Source of the DNA: Saprospiraceae bacterium
GTDB lineage: Bacteria; Bacteroidota; Bacteroidia; Chitinophagales; Saprospiraceae
Direction: 5' to 3'
DNA length: 43,607 nucleotides
Assembly: GCA_016715105.1 (NCBI GenBank)
Contig: JADKBO010000062.1
Span: 1-43,607, forward strand
Part shown: positions 7,001 through 14,008 of the stretch, piece after piece
How the letters are laid out: each line of letters starts with the position of its first letter
How positions within the stretch are numbered: the stretch's first letter is position 1
Translations under genes and position numbers: made by a program
The notes under the pieces: model-generated
Databases searched by the model: none
Seen by the model: only the letters and a program-made list of their open reading frames with translations
What the model was told of the DNA's origin: nothing

Positions 7001-8059
7001 TTATTTGCCATATTGGGCGCTGTAATAATGCAAGTAGGCTCCCGAAGTAACATTTTTGAGCCAGGATTCATTGCTGAGGTACCAATCTACGGTTTCTGAA
7101 AGACCTTGCTCGAAGGTGTAGTCGGGTGTCCAGCCCAATGTTCTTTCTATTTTGCTTGCGTCAATGGCATATCTCAAATCATGTCCTGCACGATCGGTCA
7201 CATAGGTGATGAGTTTGCGGCTTTCGCCTAATGGTTTGGATAATTTTTCATCCACGAGGTCGCAAAGTAAAAAAACGAGGTCGATGTTTTTCCATTCGTT
7301 GTGGCCACCAATGTTGTAAGTTTCCCCAGGTACGCCCTCGTGGAAAATCAAGTCTATAGCTCTGGCGTGATCCTTTACGTGAAGCCAATCCCGTACATTT
7401 TCACCTTTGCCATAAACTGGTAATGGTTTATTGTGCAAAATGTTATTGATCATCAAAGGGATCAATTTTTCTGGAAAATGATTTGGACCGTAATTATTGC
7501 TGCAATTGGATATGACACACGGCAAATGGTAAGTATGATAAAAAGCTCTGACCATGTGGTCTGACCCAGCTTTGGATGCGCTGTATGGACTTCGGGGATC
7601 GTACGCTGTTTCTTCAGTAAAAAATCCTTTGTCCATTTCTAGTGAACCAAAAACTTCGTCGGTTGAAATATGGTAGAATTTTTTCCCTTCGAAATTTCCT
7701 GCCCATTGTTTTTTGGCGATGTGGAGGAGATTGGTCGTTCCCAGCAAATTGGTCTTTACAAAAGACATTGGGTCACTGATCGATCGATCTACGTGAGACT
7801 CAGCTGCCAAGTGAATGACTCCATCGATGTTGTATTTTTCGAAAATGGCGGTGATTGCATTTTCATCACAAATGTCTACGTGTTCGAATGCGTAATTGGC
7901 TTCATTGGTGACGTCCTTGAGATTCTCCAAGTTGCCTGCATAAGTGAGTGCGTCTGCATTGACAATGAGATAATCTGGATAATTGGTCACAAAGCGGCGA
8001 ACAACATGGCTGCCTATGAAGCCTGCTCCACCAGTAATAAGGATGGATTTTTTATTCAT
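7001..8059 (-). CDS. rfbB: dTDP-glucose 4,6-dehydratase
   Basis: Converts dTDP-glucose to dTDP-4-keto-6-deoxyglucose, the branch point for rhamnose and other deoxy sugars in surface glycans. The 352-residue length is normal. It has the SDR NAD-binding motif GGAGFIGSHV (residues 9-18), HLAAESHVDRSI, the dehydratase signature STDEVFGSL, the catalytic YSASK (PYSASKAGSDHMV), NNYGPNHFPEKLIPLMI and RDWLHVKDHARAI. The gene lies between ugd and wbpD in the same orientation. No rfbA, rfbC or rfbD is in the window, so the final sugar cannot be named. Confidence 0.96.
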   Translation of the reverse strand: MNKKSILITGGAGFIGSHVVRRFVTNYPDYLIVNADALTYAGNLENLKDVTNEANYAFEHVDICDENAITAIFEKYNIDGVIHLAAESHVDRSISDPMSFVKTNLLGTTNLLHIAKKQWAGNFEGKKFYHISTDEVFGSLEMDKGFFTEETAYDPRSPYSASKAGSDHMVRAFYHTYHLPCVISNCSNNYGPNHFPEKLIPLMINNILHNKPLPVYGKGENVRDWLHVKDHARAIDLIFHEGVPGETYNIGGHNEWKNIDLVFLLCDLVDEKLSKPLGESRKLITYVTDRAGHDLRYAIDASKIERTLGWTPDYTFEQGLSETVDWYLSNESWLKNVTSGAYLHYYSAQYGK

Positions 8060-8102
8060 TTTTGTTTTTTAACTTTCACAACTACTTGAATTTCAACACG
8101 CA

Positions 8103-8225
8103 TTTTGTCATGATTTTTGGGGAAAAACCAAAAATCCCGCCAAAATATGATCATCTCTTCTTTGTTCTCCACGGATTTCATCTGTGGTTATTAATATTTA
8201 ACCCCTGTTGGGCCTATTGGGGTTT
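8103..8225. repeat. Dispersed structured repeat, copy B
   Basis: Homologous to 3876-3984 in the same orientation. It carries the TTTTTGG/CCAAAAA hairpin, the stem CCACGGA (8169-8175) with TCTGTGG (8181-8187), and the shared GGTTATTAATATTTAACCCC. It ends with a longer CCCC/GGGG stem. In the middle stem, T:A of copy A becomes C:G here, a compensatory change. The 3' end of the small gene at 8191-8487 runs into it. Confidence 0.7.
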
Positions 8226-8487
8226 TTGATAACGCAAAAATCGGTGATGTAAATGCATTAATTATGCAAGGGACCCAAGATTCCCTGTTTTCGAGCTTTC
8301 CGGCTCTGCAATAGGTTCTGTCCAATTTGTGGTCTGCACTATATTCCAAACCATATGCACAACAAGTGAGGTAATAAGCTGCAGCTAGACGCTCACTGGG
8401 TGTTTTGGTCAACCAATAAGTTTCGTTGAATCCTTGTTCTTCAAGCTTTTGTGTTTTGGAAAAGGTTCTATCTAGTTTTGGTTCCAT
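8191..8487 (-). CDS. Small hypothetical protein with duplicated LDRT motif
   Basis: A 98-residue protein with no assigned function. The segment KLDRTFSKTQKLEEQ (residues 4-18) recurs as KLDRTYCRAGKLENR (about 54-68). Between them is YWLTKTPSERLAAAYYLTCCAYGLEYS, the pattern of a family of small Bacteroidota proteins (YW, then a TP-ERL segment) often found near nucleotidyltransferases and toxin-like genes. That association is from general knowledge and not proven here. The last ~25 residues are encoded within the dispersed repeat copy B and are probably not native. The start at 8487 is the only good ATG. Confidence 0.55.
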   Translation of the reverse strand: MEPKLDRTFSKTQKLEEQGFNETYWLTKTPSERLAAAYYLTCCAYGLEYSADHKLDRTYCRAGKLENRESWVPCIINAFTSPIFALSKTPIGPTGVKY

Positions 8488-8507
8488 GGTTTAGTCAATC
8501 AAGATTT

Positions 8508-9648
8508 TCAAAACCCCAATTTTACAACAAATTCTTCTCCAACTTCTTCTAAGACTAATGTTCTTCCTAATTGTTGAGCAGCTTTTACTACCATTGGAAC
8601 ACCTCGTCCCATCTTATCAATGTACCTGAGATTTTCCATGAATTTGACAAGAATTGGGTTACGAGCATATGATACGCCGTATTTAATCTTTTCTACGTCA
8701 ACCGAATTGGGCAATCTACCTGGGCTTCTTACCTCTAAGCGATCATGAAACATAAAAACTCGGATGCGACTACCTGTGATGGAATAATCTCTGTGAACGC
8801 AAGCATTCACAAGTAATTCTCTAAATACTTTATCTGGATAATTCCCTTGAAGTGTCTTCTGTTTTTGCTCCTACAATCTTGGATGCGTACATTAAATTTG
8901 CTCTGATACTTGCTAAACATTGATCTATTTGATTATCAAGTGTACCTTCAAAAACTTTTTTGTCTACAACTTCATCTGTGACCTCATTTCCATCAAATCT
9001 TGCAAAGGTTATGCTGGCATTGTGCAAATATTTTTGCGGATGTATAGCAAAGACGAGCGTACCTGCAATGGTAAGTTGCCCTTCTGCATCCATAATATCT
9101 ACATTTTTCAAAAGATTTGTTTTATGCTCTTCTTCCTGAAAATTTAATTCAAACAATTGAAAATATCTATAAAGTTTGTTGATGTCCAAGTCTATGAAAC
9201 CGCTGGACAGAACACTGGTAGCGTCATAATGAAATGCACCAGCGTTTTGAAACAGCCTTAACAATTCTAACTGACTTGCAACTCTATTGGTGGAACCTAC
9301 TCGGATGTAAAATTGATTTTTGTTGTCCTGATATGGTTTATTTGTACCTTTTGGAACCTGTATATTCAAAATTGTCTGCTCCTCGAGTTTATGAAATAAT
9401 ACTTTCACGTCAGAAACTGGTGGGTTCACATGATCTCTACAGATGTTCATTACCCATTCTTCCCAGTTTCTTGAACTTTTATCTATGCCCGAAATATTTC
9501 CATCATCATTTACCCCGATCAAAATATTTCCACCAATAGCATTCAAAAAAGCAACAATTTCCTTGGCAACGGATTCAGGTCTTACATCCGATTGTTTAAA
9601 TTCTACTCCAGAATTTTCTCCTTGACTTATGAGCTCTTTGATATCCAT
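8508..9648 (-). pseudogene. AlbA_2 / RecG-C-like ATP-binding protein, one frameshift
   Basis: Two frames make one protein of about 380 residues. The 5' part (8830-9648) is the AlbA_2 (Schlafen AlbA-like) domain: GENSGVEFKQSDVRPESVAKEIVAFLNAIGGNILIGVNDDGNISGID, then YIRVGSTNR. The 3' part (8508-8850) is the GHKL-like C-terminal half: FRELLVNACVHRDYS and MGRGVPMVV. One extra G in the GGG run at 8844-8846 would explain the break, since removing it restores continuity into NYPDKVFRELLVNACVHRDY. Such proteins are usually annotated as putative transcriptional regulators or helicase-like; the role is unknown. The ATG follows the stop of the nucleotidyltransferase-like gene directly, so the two form an operon pair. 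Sequencing error or recent inactivation are both possible. Confidence 0.85.
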
Positions 9649-10068
9649 TTAGTTGTTACCATCCATTATGCCCTTACTGAACATTTGACCAAATATAGGT
9701 TCCATGGTCATTTTATAATCAAAATATTGACCCGTAGCAGACAATTCAAAATCTGATTTTCTTTTTTCATTTATAGAATATATTAAAATACCTTGCCACA
9801 CAATTTGAAAATTCAATTTCGTGCTTGTCAGTTTGACATCCACCAAGTCGACATTTTTGTTGAGTATTGAAGCCAATTTTTCTTGGATGTCAAATCTTTG
9901 GACGTTAGAAATTTTTTCTTGTGATAAAAATGCCAAGTCGATGTCACTGTCTCGATTATTTGCTTCTTCAGTCATTCCGACAAAAAAGTATATGAGTTCA
10001 ATCCCTGGTATTGACTCTTTTAAAAACTCCCTTATTTTGTTCTTCTGGTGGTAAGTAAGAGACAACAT
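9649..10068 (-). CDS. MNT-type nucleotidyltransferase-domain protein with altered active site
   Basis: A 139-residue polymerase-beta-like nucleotidyltransferase domain. The metal-binding pair DSDIDLAFL is present, but the glycine-serine that normally precedes it by ten residues (GSX10DXD) reads VG in FFVGMTEEANNRDSDIDL, so catalysis may be lost. VDLVDVKLTSTKLNFQIVWQGILIYS and the C-terminal FDYKMTMEPIFGQMF are typical of MntA-like proteins. MntA antitoxins AMPylate HEPN toxins, but no HEPN gene is adjacent; the partner here is the AlbA-like gene that follows without a gap. Substrate unknown. Confidence 0.75.
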   Translation of the reverse strand: MLSLTYHQKNKIREFLKESIPGIELIYFFVGMTEEANNRDSDIDLAFLSQEKISNVQRFDIQEKLASILNKNVDLVDVKLTSTKLNFQIVWQGILIYSINEKRKSDFELSATGQYFDYKMTMEPIFGQMFSKGIMDGNN

Positions 10069-10094
10069 CTTTTTAAACTATTCCATAAATATAC

Positions 10095-11402
10095 TTATGG
10101 TCTTCCAATACTGAAATATTCAAACCCTAAATCTTTCATTTCCTGGACATTATAAACATTTCTGCCGTCAAAAATGGCTTTGCCGTTCATCAATGCAAAC
10201 ATTTTATCATAATCAGGACTTCTGAACACGCTCCACTCTGTAAGGATAGCCAAGGCATCTGCTCCTTTCAAAGCATCGTACTGATTGGCGCAATATTGGA
10301 TTTCGTCCGTCACTTGTTCTCTGAAGTTTTCCATAGCTTCTGGATCAAATGCCTGAATTTTTGCACCTCTATTGAGCAGTCTTGAAGCAATCGTTATGGC
10401 TGGAGCTTCTCTGATATCGTCTGTTTCTGGTTTGAACGCCAATCCCCAGAAAGCGATGGTTTTACCTTGTAAGTCACCATCAAAATAATCATTCAACTTA
10501 TTGAATATGACTTCTTTTTGTAAGTCATTGACTTTCATCACAGCGCTCAAGATCTTGAAATCATAGTCGTGGTCAGCCGCAGATTTTGCCAATGCTTGCA
10601 CATCTTTTGGAAAACAACTTCCGCCGTAACCAACACCTGGGAATAAAAATCGCTTGCCAATACGAGAATCTGAGCCCATACCTTTTCTTACCTGATCCAC
10701 ATCAGCACCCAATTTTTCACACAAGTTTGCAATTTCATTCATGAAGCTGATCCTTGCTGCGAGGTATGAATTGGCAGCATATTTGGTCATTTCTGCGCTC
10801 CGGATATCCATCACATAAATGGGATTTCCTTGTCTTACGAATGGTTCATACAATTTGAGCATCAAATCCTTGGCTCTGTCTGAATCTGCACCTACCACCA
10901 CTCTGTCTGGTTTGAGGAAGTCATCCACAGCAACTCCTTCTCGCAAAAACTCTGGATTTGATACTACATCATATAGAGATCTGTCTAATTTTTTAGCCAA
11001 AATCGCAGCTACTTTTTCTGCAGTTCCTACTGGTACGGTACTTTTATCGACTATGACTTTGTAGTCGGTAATGATATTGGAAAGATCTTCTGCTACCTTC
11101 AAAATGTACTTGAGATCCGCAGAGCCATCTGCTCCTGGAGGAGTAGGAAGTGCAAGGAAAATAATCTTTGCATCCTTAATTCCTGTTGCCAAATCGGTGG
11201 TGAATTCCAATCTGCCTTGCTTGGTATTGCGCTCGAATAAAACATCCAATCCTGGCTCATAAATTGGTACTTCACCATTGTTGAGTTTTGCAATTTTCTT
11301 CTCATCGATGTCAACACAAGTGACGTGGTTTCCTGTTTCGGCAAAACAGGTCCCGGAAACCAATCCTACATATCCTGTGCCAACTACTGCAATTTTTAAC
11401 AT
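10095..11402 (-). CDS. ugd: UDP-glucose 6-dehydrogenase
   Basis: Oxidises UDP-glucose to UDP-glucuronate with two NAD+, supplying uronic acids for surface glycans. The 435-residue length is standard. It opens with the NAD-binding motif VVGTGYVGLVSGTCFAE. LALPTPPGADGSADL, VDKSTVPVGT and NPEFLREGVAVDDFLKPDRVVVG follow. The catalytic cysteine lies in GVGYGGSCFPKDVQAL near residue 260, and the C-terminal domain has GLAFKPETDDIREAPAI. The motif set is that of the UDP-glucose enzymes, not WbpA-type UDP-GlcNAc dehydrogenases, although substrate cannot be proved from sequence. Downstream is the nucleotidyltransferase gene, 26 bp away. Confidence 0.96.
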   Translation of the reverse strand: MLKIAVVGTGYVGLVSGTCFAETGNHVTCVDIDEKKIAKLNNGEVPIYEPGLDVLFERNTKQGRLEFTTDLATGIKDAKIIFLALPTPPGADGSADLKYILKVAEDLSNIITDYKVIVDKSTVPVGTAEKVAAILAKKLDRSLYDVVSNPEFLREGVAVDDFLKPDRVVVGADSDRAKDLMLKLYEPFVRQGNPIYVMDIRSAEMTKYAANSYLAARISFMNEIANLCEKLGADVDQVRKGMGSDSRIGKRFLFPGVGYGGSCFPKDVQALAKSAADHDYDFKILSAVMKVNDLQKEVIFNKLNDYFDGDLQGKTIAFWGLAFKPETDDIREAPAITIASRLLNRGAKIQAFDPEAMENFREQVTDEIQYCANQYDALKGADALAILTEWSVFRSPDYDKMFALMNGKAIFDGRNVYNVQEMKDLGFEYFSIGRP

Positions 11403-11434
11403 ATATAATCCGTATTTGCTTTAAAAAGAAGCTT

Positions 11435-11467
11435 CGAGTCTCGAGCCTCGAGCGAGCCATGAGCCAC
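11435..11467. repeat. Degenerate heptamer array CGAGNNN
   Basis: The units CGAGTCT, CGAGCCT, CGAGCGA and GCCATGA follow each other in strict 7-bp phase. Similar CGAG-containing units occur at 22799-22827 and 23439-23452. This is part of a 411-bp gap with no convincing gene (11403-11813). Confidence 0.5.
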
Positions 11468-11628
11468 GTTTGTTTATTTGTTTATGCGTTTATTTTTTGT
11501 AATTCCTCAGTTCAGCTGTTTCGCGGTCGAACTTGTGGAAGGAGGTTTGCGAGGCGTTATCTTTATCTTAGCATTGCCGCGATTGAACAGGCTAAAGCAT
11601 GTTCGCCCTTTATTCTCCTTCTCTGAGC

Positions 11629-11700
11629 AGTTCCGCAGTTTCGCGATTCCGCAATTTCGCAGTTACGCAGTTCAGCAATTTCGCAATTTCGCAATTTCGC
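11629..11700. repeat. Octamer tandem array, nine units of AATTTCGC type
   Basis: Nine consecutive 8-bp units vary around AATTTCGC: AGTTCCGC, AGTTTCGC, GATTCCGC, AATTTCGC, AGTTACGC, AGTTCAGC and then three exact AATTTCGC. A further related unit lies near 11510-11525. The reading frames overlapping it appear only because of the repeat and are not taken as genes. Confidence 0.8.
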
Positions 11701-11813
11701 ATGGAGTAGGCAGAGACTAAAGTCTCGCCACCAGAGAAATTCCGCGAATGGCTTCGCCGTTGATGTGTCGCAAAAACTCATCATATAAAACATTGACAAT
11801 GAAGTAGATAAGT

Positions 11814-12350
11814 CTACTTTGTAGTCCTTTTAACCATTTTCACATCCACATTAACGTGAAATTGATAACCTAAATTTTCCAGCCCAATGATGACTGTATT
11901 TTTATTTAATTCACTGACCAAAGTTCCTTTCAAACCAGCGAGAGATCCACTGATGATCTCTACTAAATCACCTACCTGCCCTTTGAAATCCTGCACCTCG
12001 ACATCCAATGTTTCATCACCGACGATGCGTTTGAGGGTATTGATTTCTTCTTCAGGGATGGTAACCAATTTGGCGCCGGGTTTGATGAACCTCGACACAT
12101 TTTCTGTCTCTAAAACTTTGACTTTGTCCTGTTCTTCTATTTTTACAAAAACATAACAATTGATGAGTGGAACCTGATATCTTCTTATTTTTCTGGTGTA
12201 TCTTTTTACCCTTTCCATAAGGGGCAAGTAAGCATGTATGCCCTTGGACATCAGATCCTTGACCACTTGCTTTTCGCACTTGTACCGTGTATAAATGGCA
12301 TACCAACCTGTGGCACTCGCCGTATATGTCTGTGCAGAACTATGACTCAT
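11814..12350 (-). CDS. UpxY/NusG-like transcription antiterminator
   Basis: A specialised NusG paralogue that binds RNA polymerase early in a surface-polysaccharide operon and prevents premature termination, as shown for UpxY proteins in Bacteroides. The 178 residues contain the N-terminal NGN domain (GWYAIYTRYKCEKQVVKDL at about 15-33, then INCYVFVKI) and a C-terminal KOW motif GDLVEIISGSLAGLKGTLV near 130. It is the first sugar-locus regulator upstream of ugd, rfbB and the wbp homologues on the same strand, which fits a promoter-proximal regulator. Its start overlaps the preceding gene by 11 bp. Its stop codon lies in a small hairpin, arms AAGTAGA and TCTACTT, near 11803-11820. Confidence 0.9.
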   Translation of the reverse strand: MSHSSAQTYTASATGWYAIYTRYKCEKQVVKDLMSKGIHAYLPLMERVKRYTRKIRRYQVPLINCYVFVKIEEQDKVKVLETENVSRFIKPGAKLVTIPEEEINTLKRIVGDETLDVEVQDFKGQVGDLVEIISGSLAGLKGTLVSELNKNTVIIGLENLGYQFHVNVDVKMVKRTTK

Positions 12351-12876
12351 GATTCCAAATAAGTAAAGGTTCTACCTCAAAAAGTGACCAATCAAGCGCT
12401 TTCATTTCTTCGGCATTATAAACGACATATCTTATTTTTCTGGAAATAAGAGATTCTGCTTTTTCGATGAGTGAGACCAAATATTCCTTGTTGATATCAC
12501 CCACCATCAGTAAGTCAATAACTGGGCTATCCATTCCTTTTACAAGGGCGCCCGTCACAAAAACCTGCCGTACATTGCCCAGATTGCCAACGACCTTGTC
12601 GATGATGGTATCAAAACCAAGGTGTTTGATGACAATGTTGTGTATTTCTTTAAAAAGTGGATGAGTGGTATTGGCTTGGAATACTTTTTTATTTCCCTCG
12701 CTGAAAGATTGCAACATACCCGCCTTCTCCAAACGATTGAGTTCTATGCGGATACTGTTTGTTGAGTCCCCAAACTCAGACTCCAAGCTTCGCAGGTAAG
12801 CAGTGGTATTGGTGTTTAAAAAAAACTTAAACAACAATTTGATCCTAGTCTTAGAAGATATAAGGGTCTCAATCAT
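12340..12876 (-). CDS. Winged-helix protein with nucleotidyltransferase-like C-terminal domain
   Basis: Chosen start: MIETLISSKTRIKLLFKFF; a longer frame opens at 12951. Residues 1-85 form an ArsR/MarR-like winged helix (TTAYLRSLESEFGDSTNSIRIELNRLEKAGML, then GNKKVFQANTTHPLFKEI). The second half resembles a nucleotidyltransferase domain (VFVTGALVKGMDSPVIDLLMVGDINKEYL), but the GS and first Asp of the catalytic pattern are replaced (GA, VID), so it may only bind a ligand. Proteins of this build are common next to UpxY-like genes in Bacteroidota polysaccharide loci. The overlap with the antiterminator gene implies co-expression and perhaps joint regulation. Confidence 0.75.
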   Translation of the reverse strand: MIETLISSKTRIKLLFKFFLNTNTTAYLRSLESEFGDSTNSIRIELNRLEKAGMLQSFSEGNKKVFQANTTHPLFKEIHNIVIKHLGFDTIIDKVVGNLGNVRQVFVTGALVKGMDSPVIDLLMVGDINKEYLVSLIEKAESLISRKIRYVVYNAEEMKALDWSLFEVEPLLIWNHES

Positions 12877-12982
12877 GTTTTGAGTAAAATAATTACTCAA
12901 AGATACATGTGAGTTTAGTTTAAACAAATTTTTGAAAGGAAAATAAGCCAATAAAATTGTGGAAAGTTGGGCTAAAACCTAT

Positions 12983-13639
12983 TTAATAATTGCTTTCTTT
13001 TTTCTTCTTTTTTTTGAAATCTCCTCGTTTCCAGGCTTCTATGAATTGCTTCCATGCAAATACGTCAAAAATTCGCTGTGGTTTATATTGACCTGCATAC
13101 ACAGCTTCATTTGCAGTTTGTTTGAAAACGAGCGACGCCGCTTCACGGCCATCTACAGGCACAGCGTACCTCATTTCCTGCAAAACATCTGCAGCAAGAT
13201 TTTTGCGCGCCTGATCTCTCAAATCATCGGAAATATCCATGGCTAATAGATCTTGTTTGAAATGTTCTCTGCTTGGCCAAGGGTAAATCACAATTTCTGG
13301 AAGTAATATGTTGTCTTGTGATAAGATTTGGATCATGCTGTAAAGGTCACTTTTTAAGGTGTCAGGAATGACGTATTCTACGGTCTTGAACCCAATCCTG
13401 GAGAATACCACTTTTTCTCCCTTTCTAGCTACAAATGAAAAATACCCGTCGTATTCCGTTACGACACCTCTGGTAGTTCCTTCGATGGCGACGTTGGTGT
13501 AAGGTAATCCGATGACATTGCCGTCTGGATCTTCTGTGACTACTTTACCGGTAAATTGAATGACATCAATTTGCCTCTCTTGAGCTTGTATGGTAAAGCA
13601 AAAAAGTAAGAATAATAGGATGCCTGATAACTTCTTCAA
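12983..13639 (-). CDS. Secreted protein with carboxypeptidase-regulatory-like domain
   Basis: A signal peptide (KKLSGILLFLLFCFTIQAQ) precedes a CarboxypepD_reg-like beta-sandwich. That domain reads FTGKVVTEDPDGNVIGLPYTNVAIEGTTRGVVTEYDGYFSFVARKGEKVVFSRIGFKTVE at about residues 28-95. The remaining ~110 residues have no recognised domain and end in a lysine-rich tail. The 218-residue protein is probably periplasmic or outer-membrane associated; no catalytic motif is present. It stands alone between the polysaccharide regulators and the Omp85-like gene, separated from the latter by a 369-bp gap. Confidence 0.8.
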   Translation of the reverse strand: MKKLSGILLFLLFCFTIQAQERQIDVIQFTGKVVTEDPDGNVIGLPYTNVAIEGTTRGVVTEYDGYFSFVARKGEKVVFSRIGFKTVEYVIPDTLKSDLYSMIQILSQDNILLPEIVIYPWPSREHFKQDLLAMDISDDLRDQARKNLAADVLQEMRYAVPVDGREAASLVFKQTANEAVYAGQYKPQRIFDVFAWKQFIEAWKRGDFKKKKKKESNY

Positions 13640-14008
13640 TCCAGTATATTTTTTTGGAGAAACGAATATAAAACTTCTCTTTCATTTGAATGTTATTTAT
13701 TTAACAAACTATTAACCCTAATGTTTCCTCCTGCCAAGGGTTTCGGGCTTTTATTGGCAATAACAGGTTCGGAAGTAATTTTATACTCTCCTAAATTATA
13801 CAACGGCACAAATGGATTTATGAAAAAAAGAGAAAGTTCAAAACGTGCATACGATCTATTCATGCTTTAAACAGAATAGTCGCCAATTCAACCCCAATTC
13901 GGGGTTGTACGAAATCGTGGATTTGTTAATGAAATTCCTATTTCGTACCTTTTACGATTTCAGTGATGTCAATGGCATTTCTCTTCCGAACTAGTATCGC
14001 ATTAGACA
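13640..14008. other. Intergenic gap with inverted repeats, no clear gene
   Basis: It holds a perfect hairpin CAACCCC/GGGGTTG (13889-13907) without a T-run. Just after it is the inverted pair GTACGAAAT (about 13907) and ATTTCGTAC (about 13941). On the minus strand a 23-codon frame beginning MSNAILVRKRNAID overlaps the stop of the Omp85-like gene (TGATG) and ends near 13939, but nothing else supports it. Confidence 0.4.

Noticed and set aside
10095..11402. ugd as WbpA (UDP-GlcNAc 6-dehydrogenase) to complete the wbp pathway
   Set aside because: The motif set (GTGYVGLVSG, GVGYGGSCFPKD, LALPTPPG) is that of UDP-glucose dehydrogenases; WbpA is probably elsewhere.
11478..11799. Two open frames in the gap between ugd and upxY
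   Set aside because: They read through the octamer array (FAIPQFRSYAVQQFRNF) and are explained by the repeat.
13939..14008. 23-codon frame MSNAILVRKRNAID overlapping the Omp85 gene stop
   Set aside because: Short, without known relatives; kept only as a note in the gap description.
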